Below, one piece after another: positions 6,603 through 14,924 of a stretch of DNA of 64,000 nt. The position numbers and the translations under genes are program-made. The notes beneath the pieces were generated by a model, which worked only from the letters and a program-made list of their open reading frames with translations, was not told where the DNA came from and ran no database searches. This stretch comes from JAOUJD01 sp963726405 (GTDB lineage Bacteria; Pseudomonadota; Gammaproteobacteria; Burkholderiales; Burkholderiaceae_F). Numbering within the stretch: position 1 is the stretch's first letter; the number at the start of each line of letters is the position of its first letter. Location: contig CAVSCF010000005.1 of the NCBI GenBank assembly GCA_963726405.1, positions 372,001 to 436,000 on the forward strand. Direction: 5' to 3'.

Positions 6603-9479
6603 ATGGACGAAATCCGCATCCGCGGCGCCCGCACGCACAACCTCAAGAACGTGGACCTCGATCTGCCGCGTCACCGGCTGGTCGTGATCACGGGCCTGTC
6701 GGGATCGGGCAAGTCGTCGCTCGCCTTCGACACGCTCTATGCGGAGGGCCAGCGCCGCTACGTCGAGTCGCTGTCCGCATATGCGCGGCAGTTTCTCCAG
6801 TTGATGGAGAAACCCGACGTGGACCTGATCGAGGGCCTCAGCCCGGCCATCTCGATCGAGCAGAAGGCGGCCTCGCACAACCCGCGCTCCACGGTGGGCA
6901 CAGTCACCGAGATCCACGACTACCTGCGTTTGCTGTTTGCGCGGGTGGGCACGCCGTACTGCCCCGAGCACAACCTGCCCTTGCAGGCGCAAAGCGTCTC
7001 GCAGATGGTCGATGGCACCCTGCTCCTGCCCGAGGACGCGCGGGTGATGGTGCTGGCCCCGGTCGTGCGCGAGCGCAAGGGCGAGTTCGTCGAGTTCTTC
7101 GACGACATGCAGACTCAGGGCTTCGTGCGCTTCCGCATCGACGGCGCGGTGGTGGAGGCGGACAGCCTGCCGCCGCTGAAGAAGACCGAAAAGCATTCGC
7201 TCGACGTCGTCGTGGACCGGCTGAAAGTCCGTCCCGACGCGAAGCAGCGCCTTGCGGAATCGTTCGAAACCGCCCTGCGCCTGGCCGACGGCCGCGCGCT
7301 GCTTCTCGATCTCGACAACGGCCAGGAGACGCTGTTTTCCAGCCGATTCTCCTGTCCGGCCTGCAACTACTCGCTATCCGAACTCGAGCCGCGCCTGTTC
7401 TCGTTCAACAACCCCATGGGCGCCTGCACGGCGTGCGACGGGATCGGCAGTGTCGACTTCTTCGACGAGAAGCGCGTGGTCGCGCATCCCGAACTGTCGC
7501 TTGCCAGCGGTGCCATCAAGGGCTGGGACGCGCGCAACCAGTACTACTACCAGATGCTGGCCGCCGTCGCGCAGCACTATGGGTTCGACATCGACCTGCC
7601 CTTCGACGCACTGCCCGAGGCGGCCCGCCGGTCGATCCTGTTCGGCACCGGGGACGACGAGATCGCGTTCACCTACACGAACGAGCGTGGCAAGAAGATG
7701 GTCCGCAAGCATCCCTTCGAGGGGGTGGTGCCCAACCTGGAGCGGCGTTTCAAGGAAACCGATTCGGTGGTGGTGCGCGAGGAACTGACCAAACTGCGCA
7801 GCCAGCGCCCATGTCCCGTATGCGAGGGAACACGCCTGCGGACCGAGGCGCGGCACGTCTTCATCGGCGAGGGCGACGACCGGCGCGGCATCTACCAGGT
7901 CGCCGCGGCGCCGTTGCGCGACGCCTGCGCCTATTTCGAACGCCTGCTGTTCACGGGGGCGAAGAAGGAAATCGCGAGCAAGATCGTCAAGGAAATCGGC
8001 GCCCGGCTGCGATTCCTCGTCAACGTCGGCCTCGATTACCTGTCGCTCGACCGGTCGGCCGAGACCCTGTCGGGCGGCGAGTCGCAGCGCATCCGGCTCG
8101 CGTCGCAGATCGGATCGGGCCTGACCGGCGTGATGTACGTCCTCGACGAACCTTCGATCGGCCTTCATCAGCGCGACAACGACCGCCTGATCGGCACGCT
8201 CAAGCACCTGCGCGACCTCGGCAACACGGTGATCGTCGTTGAACACGACGAGGACGCCATCCGCGCGGCGGACCACGTGGTCGACATGGGGCTCGGCGCG
8301 GGCGCGCACGGGGGCGAGGTCATCGCCAGCGGCACGCTCGACGTCGTGCTCGCGAACGAGAGGTCGCTGACGGCCGCCTATCTGTCGGGCCGCCGCCAGA
8401 TCGAGATTCCGGACGACCGCACGCCGCCGTTCACGCACTGGCTGAAGCTCATCGGGGCGCACGGCAACAACCTGAAGGAAGTGACGCTCGACCTGCCCGT
8501 CGGGCTGCTCACCTGCGTGACCGGCGTCTCGGGGTCGGGCAAGTCCACCCTCATCAACGACACGCTGTACACGGCAGTCGCCCGCCACCTGTACGGCTCG
8601 GCCGCCGAGCCCGCGCCGTACCAGTCGATCGACGGGCTGGAGCACTTCGACAAGGTGATCAGCGTCGACCAGAGCCCCATCGGCCGCACGCCGCGGTCGA
8701 ATCCGGCGACGTATACGGGGCTGTTCACGCCGATCCGCGAATTGTTCGCCGAAACACCGACCGCGCGGGAGCGCGGTTACGAAGCCGGCCGCTTCTCCTT
8801 CAACGTCAAGGGAGGCCGCTGCGAAAGTTGCCAGGGCGACGGCGTGCTGAAGGTCGAGATGCACTTCCTTCCGGACGTCTACGTGCCCTGCGACGTCTGC
8901 CACGGCAAGCGCTACAACCGGGAAACGCTCGAAGTCCATTACAAGGGCAAGAGCATCGCGGAAGTGCTCGACATGACAGTCGAGGAGGCGCACGGTTACT
9001 TCAACGCCGTTCCGACCATCGCGCGCAAGCTGCAGACGCTGCTCGACGTCGGTCTCGGTTACGTGCGGCTGGGGCAGAGCGCCACGACGCTGTCGGGCGG
9101 CGAGGCGCAGCGCGTGAAGCTGTCCCTGGAACTGTCCAAACGCGACACCGGCCGCACGCTCTACATCCTCGACGAGCCGACCACGGGGCTGCACTTCCAC
9201 GACATCGCGCTGCTGCTGAAGGTGCTGCACCAGTTGCGCGACGCCGGCAACACGGTGGTGGTCATCGAGCACAACCTGGACGTGGTGAAGACGGCCGACT
9301 GGGTGATCGACCTGGGCCCCGAGGGCGGCGATGGCGGCGGTCGCATCATCGCCACCGGAGCGCCGGAGGCCATCGCTGCCAATCCCGAAAGTCACACGGG
9401 CCGCTATCTGGCGCCGGTGCTGCTGCGACACAAGGGCAAGAAGCGGCGCGGCACGGTGCAGTCGGCCGCGGCTGCCTGA
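6603..9479 (+). CDS. uvrA: UvrABC excinuclease subunit A
   Basis: The 958-residue ATPase recognises helix-distorting DNA lesions and loads UvrB. Both ABC modules are intact: Walker A GLSGSGKSSL near residue 32 and GVSGSGKSTL near residue 640, ABC signatures LSGGESQR and LSGGEAQR, and Walker B YVLDEPS and YILDEPT. Zinc-binding cysteines are present in CPAC...CTAC (about residues 257-284) and in CESCQGDG...CDVC (about residues 741-770). Length and start (MDEIRIRGARTHNLKN) match the family. It is the last core gene before the cassette island. Confidence 0.98.
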   Translation: MDEIRIRGARTHNLKNVDLDLPRHRLVVITGLSGSGKSSLAFDTLYAEGQRRYVESLSAYARQFLQLMEKPDVDLIEGLSPAISIEQKAASHNPRSTVGTVTEIHDYLRLLFARVGTPYCPEHNLPLQAQSVSQMVDGTLLLPEDARVMVLAPVVRERKGEFVEFFDDMQTQGFVRFRIDGAVVEADSLPPLKKTEKHSLDVVVDRLKVRPDAKQRLAESFETALRLADGRALLLDLDNGQETLFSSRFSCPACNYSLSELEPRLFSFNNPMGACTACDGIGSVDFFDEKRVVAHPELSLASGAIKGWDARNQYYYQMLAAVAQHYGFDIDLPFDALPEAARRSILFGTGDDEIAFTYTNERGKKMVRKHPFEGVVPNLERRFKETDSVVVREELTKLRSQRPCPVCEGTRLRTEARHVFIGEGDDRRGIYQVAAAPLRDACAYFERLLFTGAKKEIASKIVKEIGARLRFLVNVGLDYLSLDRSAETLSGGESQRIRLASQIGSGLTGVMYVLDEPSIGLHQRDNDRLIGTLKHLRDLGNTVIVVEHDEDAIRAADHVVDMGLGAGAHGGEVIASGTLDVVLANERSLTAAYLSGRRQIEIPDDRTPPFTHWLKLIGAHGNNLKEVTLDLPVGLLTCVTGVSGSGKSTLINDTLYTAVARHLYGSAAEPAPYQSIDGLEHFDKVISVDQSPIGRTPRSNPATYTGLFTPIRELFAETPTARERGYEAGRFSFNVKGGRCESCQGDGVLKVEMHFLPDVYVPCDVCHGKRYNRETLEVHYKGKSIAEVLDMTVEEAHGYFNAVPTIARKLQTLLDVGLGYVRLGQSATTLSGGEAQRVKLSLELSKRDTGRTLYILDEPTTGLHFHDIALLLKVLHQLRDAGNTVVVIEHNLDVVKTADWVIDLGPEGGDGGGRIIATGAPEAIAANPESHTGRYLAPVLLRHKGKKRRGTVQSAAAA

Positions 9480-9847
9480 TCGCCCGGTCCCGAGCCAGGG
9501 AAAAGCAATTCGGTTCGGAACTCGGAGTCAGAGTTCGAAACGTTGTGCGAACTCGTCGAAATGTCCTCGGAGCAAGTCCGAGACTGCTCACCCTGTGGGT
9601 AGGGGCGCGGGAGTGCTTTCTGCCCGTCGCAGTCCCGGATGCGCCGCGACCGCGCGGCGAAAGGCGTACCTTTATCTTGCGCAAGGACCGAAGCAGCCAT
9701 CGGACCCGGTCATCACGGGCAACGAGATTTGATGAGCCGCTCTGACTCTCCTAAAACCGCGTGCTGCAATTACTTTTAGTCGACCGGCAGTTCCGGTTAA
9801 ATGGAGCCCATTTCCGGTTAAGCGGAAAGCTCCCCTATGAAAACAAG
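9480..9847. other. Intergenic region after uvrA, before the first cassette
   Basis: No convincing coding region. It holds two direct copies of TTCCGGTTAA at 9791-9800 and 9812-9821, 21 bases apart, the second also forming a small palindrome (TTCCG/CGGAA). The region ends at a perfect attC-type R' box, GTTAGGC at 9848-9854. It could be a decayed attI or attC arm, but no integrase gene or clear integrase-binding layout is visible. Confidence 0.4.
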
Positions 9848-9848
9848 T

Positions 9849-10032
9849 TAGGCCTCAGAGGAGATTCCGGGTGCTGACGCGCATCGCGCGCTCCCCTGCT
9901 TCCTCGCGCGTCTTGTCGCTGCGCGTGTCTTGTCGAACTCATGAGCATGCAGGCGCTGAGGCCTAACCCTTCCATCGAGAGGACGTCTTACAGCTGGCTT
10001 CGCCAGCCGCAAGCCGCCTTTCATGTCAAACG
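9849..10032 (+). mobile_element. Integron gene cassette 1
   Basis: Bounded on the left by the G/TT point of the R' box GTTAGGC (9848-9854) and on the right by the degenerate R' box GCTAGGA (10032-10038). Its first bases, GTTAGGCCTCAG at 9848-9859, are the exact inverse of CTGAGGCCTAAC at 9956-9967, which is what a circularised cassette needs for the outer attC stem. It is 184 bp long with no recognisable gene apart from a 54-codon frame that runs through the attC site. Confidence 0.7.
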
Positions 10033-10036
10033 CTAG
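9872..10036 (+). CDS. Short frame across cassette 1 and its attC site (doubtful gene)
   Basis: A GTG-initiated 54-codon frame runs through the attC and stops inside the R' box. Its C-terminal half contains the peptide RPNPSIERT, which is what attC core sequence (CGGCCTAACCCTTCCATCGA-like) gives in this frame; similar peptides are annotated widely in cassette-bearing genomes. It is probably a translation artefact of attC DNA rather than a functional protein. Confidence 0.2.
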
Positions 10037-10038
10037 GA
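9961..10038 (+). repeat. attC recombination site of cassette 1
   Basis: The R'' box GCCTAAC (9961-9967) is followed by a CCTTCCATCGAG L''-like segment, a central perfect hairpin GCTGGC-TTC-GCCAGC (about 9992-10006), an L'-like TCAAACG, and the R'-position box GCTAGGA (10032-10038). The last box differs from GTTRRRY at its second base, so the integrated site is degenerate. Confidence 0.7.
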
Positions 10039-10611
10039 CGCAGACGCCGGGGGGAACCTGTGCCACTCACGTGCCGCAAGGCCGAAGCTCTGGACTTTCC
10101 CGCTCTTCAGCAGATGCTGGAGCTCTATCAGTACGAGCTCTCCGACATCTGGCACCAGGAACTCGACGCACAGGCTCGGTACGGGTACGACTTGAGCCGT
10201 CACCAAGAAGCACGTCGCTTCTTCGCTCATGTGGCCTTAGACGGTTCGCAGTACGTCGGCTTTGCCTTGGTTGCCCCAGCTTGCGTTACTCGGTCTGAAG
10301 GTTCGTGGATGGAGCAGTTCTTCATCCTGAAGCGCTATCGCAGGGGCGGAGCCGGGTCAGAGTTGGCGAAGCACACCTTCTTCAGCCATCCTGGTCCATG
10401 GGAAGTCGGTCAGATGCCGGCCAACATCGCTGCACGGGACTTCTGGCGCCAGGTCATTCGCACCGTCACCAAAGGTCAGTTCAGTGAGGTACAGGTCACT
10501 GAGGGCTGGTGGCAAGGTGTAGTTCAGCAGTTCCACATCGCCGCGGCCTAACCCTTCGCTCGAGGCGGCCCCCACCGGCTGTTTGCGCTTGGGGTCGCCG
10601 CAGTTCAATCG
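10033..10611 (+). mobile_element. Integron gene cassette 2 (GNAT acetyltransferase)
   Basis: Runs from the R' of attC1 to the R' of attC2 and contains one gene, whose TAA stop lies inside the R'' box (GCCTAAC) of attC2, as is usual for cassettes. Base composition is visibly lower in GC than in uvrA and the following core genes. No integrase is nearby. Confidence 0.65.
10060..10551 (+). CDS. GNAT-family acetyltransferase, cassette-borne
   Basis: 163 residues. The central WMEQFFILKRYRRGGAGSELA is the acetyl-CoA pyrophosphate-binding motif A of the GNAT fold, followed by FFSHPGPWEVGQMPANIAARDFW, typical of the predicted-acetyltransferase subgroup (COG5628-like). The acceptor substrate is unknown; cassette GNATs include antibiotic- and toxin-modifying enzymes, but nothing here shows such a role. 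Start is a GTG at 10060 with a GGGGGGAA ribosome-binding-like stretch 5 bases upstream. It is the only gene of cassette 2. Confidence 0.75.
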   Translation: MPLTCRKAEALDFPALQQMLELYQYELSDIWHQELDAQARYGYDLSRHQEARRFFAHVALDGSQYVGFALVAPACVTRSEGSWMEQFFILKRYRRGGAGSELAKHTFFSHPGPWEVGQMPANIAARDFWRQVIRTVTKGQFSEVQVTEGWWQGVVQQFHIAAA

Positions 10612-10617
10612 TTGGCG
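10546..10617 (+). repeat. attC recombination site of cassette 2
   Basis: The R'' box GCCTAAC (10546-10552) and the adjacent CCTTCGCTCGAGGCGG closely follow the aadA-type 59-base-element left arm. The right arm ends TTCAATCGTTGGCG, with an imperfect R' box GTTGGCG (10611-10617) instead of GTTRRRY. Arms GGCGGC and GCCGC can pair. Confidence 0.65.
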
Positions 10618-10730
10618 TCCGCTTCCGGGTCGCACAGGTAAGTCCGCTCCCCGCGATAGGCGACTTCCGCTTAGGGTCGAAAGCCCGCTTTCCCGTCCCT
10701 CGGTCTTCCGCTGCGGCACTCCGCCTCCGC

Positions 10731-11294
10731 TCAAAGCACGAGGCGGCCGAGTACCGTAGGCGCTCCTCCCCCGCCGCGCACCAGAACGGCCTCGCCCGCA
10801 CCCACGGCCTCCGCCGTCAGGGCAAGGATGTTGACGTGATGGGTCACGAAGGCGACATTGGCCGGCGCGCGAACGGCGGAAATCTTCGCCAGCACCTCGC
10901 GCGTCTGCCGCGGCTCGCTCGAACGGTCGTCAAAGAAGGAGTTGAGCGCAGGGTCGGGTTCGACCGGCACCGCGGGAAAAGCCAGGCGGGCGGTGTCGAG
11001 GCAACGGCACCACTGACTCGACAGCACCCGGTCGATCCGGATGCGCTGCGCCTCCAGCGACGCGCCAATGCGGCCGGCCTGCCGCCGCCCTTCGGCGGAG
11101 AGATTGCGCTGCGTGGAGCAGTCGCCGACGCGAAAGCCGGGCGGATCCCCGAGTCCGGGCTCGGTCTGCGCATGCCGCAGCAGCATCACGACGCCGCCGG
11201 CACGCAGAGCTGACCACAGCGCATCGTTCTGTGCCGACGCGCGCGCGCCGGCCGCCATGGTCAAGGCGGCGAGCAGCAGTTCGCGGCGCCGCAC
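10731..11294 (-). CDS. Histidine phosphatase family protein with Tat-type signal
   Basis: 187 residues starting at a GTG placed one base after the TGA of the Kef-like gene. The N-terminus MRRRELLLAALTMAAGARASAQ looks like a twin-arginine export signal with an Ala-x-Ala cleavage site. The mature part has the RHG-type motif VMLLRHAQTEPG and the second catalytic His in VTHHVNILAL, so it is a branch 2-like/SixA-like phosphohistidine phosphatase fold. Substrate unknown. Tight spacing implies translation coupled to the antiporter gene; export would place it in the periplasm. Confidence 0.7.
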   Translation of the reverse strand: MRRRELLLAALTMAAGARASAQNDALWSALRAGGVVMLLRHAQTEPGLGDPPGFRVGDCSTQRNLSAEGRRQAGRIGASLEAQRIRIDRVLSSQWCRCLDTARLAFPAVPVEPDPALNSFFDDRSSEPRQTREVLAKISAVRAPANVAFVTHHVNILALTAEAVGAGEAVLVRGGGGAPTVLGRLVL

Positions 11295-11295
11295 G

Positions 11296-13281
11296 TCAGG
11301 CCTCCAGCAGCCGACGCTCGGCCAGATCGAGGGCGTCGGGCACGCCACGCAGCACGACGACGTCTCCCACCTGGAGTCGCATCTCCGGGCTCGGGTCGGC
11401 ACCGCGGATCCCGCGACGCCGAACGGCGGTCACCTCGACGCCCAGCGGTTGCAGACGGAGTTCGCCGAGGGTCCGTCCCGCACCCGCCGCACCCGGATGC
11501 ATCGAGACCGAGTGAAGACGCTCGTGCCCTTCCTCCTCGACGTCGTCATCGTCACCCATGCTGTGGAAGTAGCCGCGCAGCAGCTGATAGCGCTGGTCCC
11601 GCTGCTCCCGCACGCGCTTCACCACGCGCGACAAGGGAACTCCGAGCAGCACCAGCGCATGCGAGCCGAGCATTAGGCTGCCTTCCAGAACCTCGGGCAC
11701 CACCTCGGTGGCGCCGGCCGCCATCAGCTTGTCGAGGTCGTGATCGTCCTGGGTCCGCACGATGACCGGGACGTCGGGCTTCAGTTCGCGCACGTGACGA
11801 AGAATCCTCAGCGAGGAAGGCGTGTCCGCATACGTGATTGCGAGTGCCGAAGCACGCGTGATGCCGGCCGCCACGAGCGTTTCCCGCCGGGCAGCGTCGC
11901 CATAAACGACGGACTCGCCGGCGGCCGCCGCCTGCCGCACCAGGTCCGGATCGAGGTCGAGCGCGACATAGGTGATGCCTTCCTGCTCGAGCATCTTGGC
12001 CAGGTGCTGGCCGCTGCGGCCGAAGCCGCAGATGACGACGTGCTTTTCGATGGCAATGGCCGTCTGGGCGATATGCGCGATCTCGAGCGACTTGTGCAAC
12101 CACTCGCTCGACGACAGCCGCATGGCGATCTTGTCGCTGTACTGCACCAGCAGCGGAGCCGCGAGCATCGACAGCAGCATCGCCGCGAGCACGACCTGGA
12201 GCACCAGCGGGTCGAGCAGCCCGTGCAGGCCGGCCTGGCCCAGCAGCACGAAGCCGAACTCGCCCGCGGTGGCGAGCGCCAGACCGGCACGGATCGCGGT
12301 GCCCGGCGTACCGCCGAAGAGTCGGGCCAGTGCCAGGATCAGCCCGAACTTGAACGCGACGGGGCCGATCAGCGCGAGCAGGACCCAGCCCACGTTGTCG
12401 ACCACGACGCGCACGTTGAGCAGCATGCCGATCGTGACGAAGAACAGCCCGAGCAGGACGTCGCGGAACGGCTTGATGTCTTCCTCGACCTGGTGCCGGA
12501 ACTCGGTCTCCGAGATCAGCATGCCGGCGACGAAGGCGCCGAGTGCGAGCGACAGGCCGGCCTCCTCCGTCATCCACGCAAGCCCGAGCGTCACCAGCAG
12601 CACGTTCAGCGTGAACAGCTCGTGCGATTTGCGCTTGGCGACCGTGTGGAACCACCACCGCATGACCCGTTGGCCGCCGACGAGCAGCAGCGTCAGGAGC
12701 GCGGCCGCCTTCACGAGCGCGATCACAAGCGCCCAGGCCAGGCCCGATCCGTCGCTGCTGCCGAGGGCCGGAACGATGACGAGCAGCGGCACCACCGCGA
12801 GATCCTGGAACAGCAGCACGCCGACGATGCGCTTGCCGTGATCCGTGTCCACCTGCACGCGTTCGGCCAGCATCTTCATCACGATCGCCGTCGATGACAT
12901 CGCGAGCGCACCGCCGAGAGCGAACGTGCCCGCCAGTCCGATGCCGAGGTGGCGACCCACCAGCCAGCCGGCCAGCATGGTGAAGACGATCGTCAGCGTC
13001 ACCTGTGCGCCGCCGAGCCCGAGCACAAGCCGGCGCATGGCGCGCAACCGCGCGAGCGAGAACTCCAGGCCGATCGAGAACATCAGGAACACCACCCCGA
13101 ACTCGGCCAGGTAGCGCGTGTCCCTGGTGTCGGGCACCAGGCCGAAGGCATGGGGGCCGATGGCGATGCCGACGGCCAGATAGCCAAGCAGCGGCGGCAG
13201 TTGCAGCAGACGGAAAGCGGCTACGCCGACCACGACGGCGGCGAGCAGCAACAGCGTGACTTCGAGTCCGGAAGAACCCAT
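11296..13281 (-). CDS. KefB/KefC-like monovalent cation:proton antiporter (CPA2) with TrkA domains
   Basis: 661 residues. The first ~390 form a CPA2 membrane domain (LLGYLAVGIAIGPHAFGL, FLMFSIGLEFSL, AMSSTAIVMKML, GVLLFQDLAVVPLL). A TrkA-N Rossmann domain follows (HVVICGFGRSGQHLAKML near residue 415) and a TrkA-C domain closes the protein (VEVTAVRRRGIRGADPSPEMRLQVGDVVVLRG). This is the layout of glutathione-gated K+/H+ efflux systems KefB/KefC and YbaL. Start is the ATG at 13281; an in-frame TTG immediately precedes it. Confidence 0.9.
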   Translation of the reverse strand: MGSSGLEVTLLLLAAVVVGVAAFRLLQLPPLLGYLAVGIAIGPHAFGLVPDTRDTRYLAEFGVVFLMFSIGLEFSLARLRAMRRLVLGLGGAQVTLTIVFTMLAGWLVGRHLGIGLAGTFALGGALAMSSTAIVMKMLAERVQVDTDHGKRIVGVLLFQDLAVVPLLVIVPALGSSDGSGLAWALVIALVKAAALLTLLLVGGQRVMRWWFHTVAKRKSHELFTLNVLLVTLGLAWMTEEAGLSLALGAFVAGMLISETEFRHQVEEDIKPFRDVLLGLFFVTIGMLLNVRVVVDNVGWVLLALIGPVAFKFGLILALARLFGGTPGTAIRAGLALATAGEFGFVLLGQAGLHGLLDPLVLQVVLAAMLLSMLAAPLLVQYSDKIAMRLSSSEWLHKSLEIAHIAQTAIAIEKHVVICGFGRSGQHLAKMLEQEGITYVALDLDPDLVRQAAAAGESVVYGDAARRETLVAAGITRASALAITYADTPSSLRILRHVRELKPDVPVIVRTQDDHDLDKLMAAGATEVVPEVLEGSLMLGSHALVLLGVPLSRVVKRVREQRDQRYQLLRGYFHSMGDDDDVEEEGHERLHSVSMHPGAAGAGRTLGELRLQPLGVEVTAVRRRGIRGADPSPEMRLQVGDVVVLRGVPDALDLAERRLLEA

Positions 13282-13395
13282 CAAAACAGGGGACGGCGCC
13301 CTAGAGCAAAACCCATGCCAGGAGAGAGTGCAGGTGTATTATCGCCGCACCCCGATCAATGCGGTTTTCCCGCTCGGAATCGCGCCAGCGAGCCC

Positions 13396-14397
13396 ATGTC
13401 CGCAGCCCACGAAGTCCCCTCGAATGCCGTGCCCGCGCACGCCCTCGAACTCGCCCGCAGCGTGCTCGAAATCGAGGCAGGCGCCGTTCACGCGCTGATC
13501 GCGCGCCTCGACGCGCAATTCGCCCGGGCGGTCGAACTGCTGCTCCGGTGCAAGGGCCGGGTGGTCGTCAGCGGCATCGGCAAGAGCGGTCATATCGCCC
13601 GCAAGATCGCCGCGACCCTCGCATCGACCGGCACGCCGGCGATGTTCGTCCACGCCGCCGAGGCGGCGCACGGCGACCTCGGAATGATCACGCGGGACGA
13701 TGCCCTGATCGCCCTTTCCTACTCCGGCGAGGGCGACGAACTGCTGACCATGCTGCCGGTGACCAAGCGCGAAGGCACGCCCCTGATCGCGATGACGGGC
13801 AACGCCGCCTCCTCGCTGGCGCGCCTTGCCGACGTGCACCTCGATGTCCGGGTCGACAAGGAAGCCTGCCCGTTGAATCTCGCGCCCACGTCCTCGACCA
13901 CGGCCATGCTCGCGCTCGGCGACGCGCTGGCCATTGCCTGCCTCGACGCCCGCGGTTTCGGCCCGGACGATTTCGCGCGGTCGCACCCGGCGGGCGCGCT
14001 CGGTCGCCGGCTGCTCACCTACGTCAGCGACGTGATGCGGACCGGAGACCGGATTCCGAGGGTGACGGTCGGCACCTCGCTGCTGGACGCGCTGCGCGAA
14101 ATTTCGCGCAAGCAGCTCGGGATGGCCGCGGTCCTCGATGACGGCGGGCGGCTGCAAGGCATCTTCACGGACGGCGACCTACGCCGGCTGCTCGAGCGGG
14201 GCGGGGATGTTCGCGACGTGAAGCTCGCGGACGTCATGACGCGAAACCCGCTGACCATCGCGCCCGACGTGCTCGCCACGGAGGCGGCCCAGCTGATGGA
14301 CCAGCGCAAGAAGAACCAGTTGCTGGTGGTCGATGCCGGTGGCGCCCTGGTCGGCGCGCTCCACATGCACGACCTGATGGCGGCGAAGGTCATCTGA
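13396..14397 (+). CDS. kdsD: Arabinose-5-phosphate isomerase (KpsF/GutQ family)
   Basis: This enzyme interconverts ribulose-5-phosphate and arabinose-5-phosphate, the first step of Kdo synthesis for lipopolysaccharide. The 333-residue protein has an N-terminal SIS domain (VVVSGIGKSGHIARKIAATLASTGTPAMFVHAAEA, with AHGDLGM) and two C-terminal CBS domains (VMRTGDRIP... and VMTRNPLTI...). The open frame extends far upstream, but MSAAHEVP at 13396 matches the family length. Its TGA overlaps the kdsC ATG (TGATG), indicating coupling. Confidence 0.95.
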   Translation: MSAAHEVPSNAVPAHALELARSVLEIEAGAVHALIARLDAQFARAVELLLRCKGRVVVSGIGKSGHIARKIAATLASTGTPAMFVHAAEAAHGDLGMITRDDALIALSYSGEGDELLTMLPVTKREGTPLIAMTGNAASSLARLADVHLDVRVDKEACPLNLAPTSSTTAMLALGDALAIACLDARGFGPDDFARSHPAGALGRRLLTYVSDVMRTGDRIPRVTVGTSLLDALREISRKQLGMAAVLDDGGRLQGIFTDGDLRRLLERGGDVRDVKLADVMTRNPLTIAPDVLATEAAQLMDQRKKNQLLVVDAGGALVGALHMHDLMAAKVI

Positions 14398-14912
14398 TGA
14401 CGCCTGAGCAGCGCGCCGCGCAGATCCGCCTCGTCGCCCTCGACGTGGACGGCGTGCTGACCGATGGGCGCCTGTATTACGGTCCGCAAGGCGAAGCGCT
14501 CAAGGTCTTCGACGTGCGCGACGGCCATGGCATCAAGATGCTGCTGACGCATGGTGTCGAAGTGGCCATCCTGTCCGCCCGTTCCTCCGAAATCGTGGCG
14601 ACGCGCGCGCGGGAACTCGGTATCCGTCGCGCGTTGCAGGGCCGCAGTGACAAGGCGGCCGCGTGGCGTGAACTGCTGGCGGAAACGGGCATCGCGGCGG
14701 AGCACGCCGGCTTCATCGGCGACGACCTGCCCGATCTTCCGGTGCTTGCACAGGCGGGCCTGGCCGCGACGGTGGCGGACGCGCGCGAGGAAGTGAAGAG
14801 CGTGGCGCACTGGATCGCGCCGCAGCCGGGCGGCCGCGGCGCGGTGCGGGCCCTCGCCGAGTTCATCCTGCGGGCCAAGGACATCCCGTTCGCGGAACTG
14901 ACCCGGGGATGA
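14397..14912 (+). CDS. kdsC: Kdo-8-phosphate phosphatase
   Basis: A 171-residue HAD-superfamily phosphatase without a cap domain, as expected for KdsC. The catalytic motif is LDVDGVLTDGRLYY near residue 18; later motifs are ILSARSS, KAAAW (Lys) and GFIGDDLPDLPVL. It releases phosphate from Kdo-8-phosphate, two steps after KdsD. It overlaps the end of kdsD by one base and leads into the lpt genes, giving one Kdo/LPS-transport operon. Confidence 0.95.
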   Translation: MTPEQRAAQIRLVALDVDGVLTDGRLYYGPQGEALKVFDVRDGHGIKMLLTHGVEVAILSARSSEIVATRARELGIRRALQGRSDKAAAWRELLAETGIAAEHAGFIGDDLPDLPVLAQAGLAATVADAREEVKSVAHWIAPQPGGRGAVRALAEFILRAKDIPFAELTRG

Positions 14913-14924
14913 GCGCGACTCGAA

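Noticed and set aside
7374..9431. 685-codon minus-strand frame inside uvrA
   Set aside because: Shadow of uvrA's codon bias; no start signal and no recognisable domain.
9848..10066. 72-codon minus-strand frame across cassette 1
   Set aside because: Covers attC DNA and ends at the cassette box; no ribosome binding site or conserved motif.
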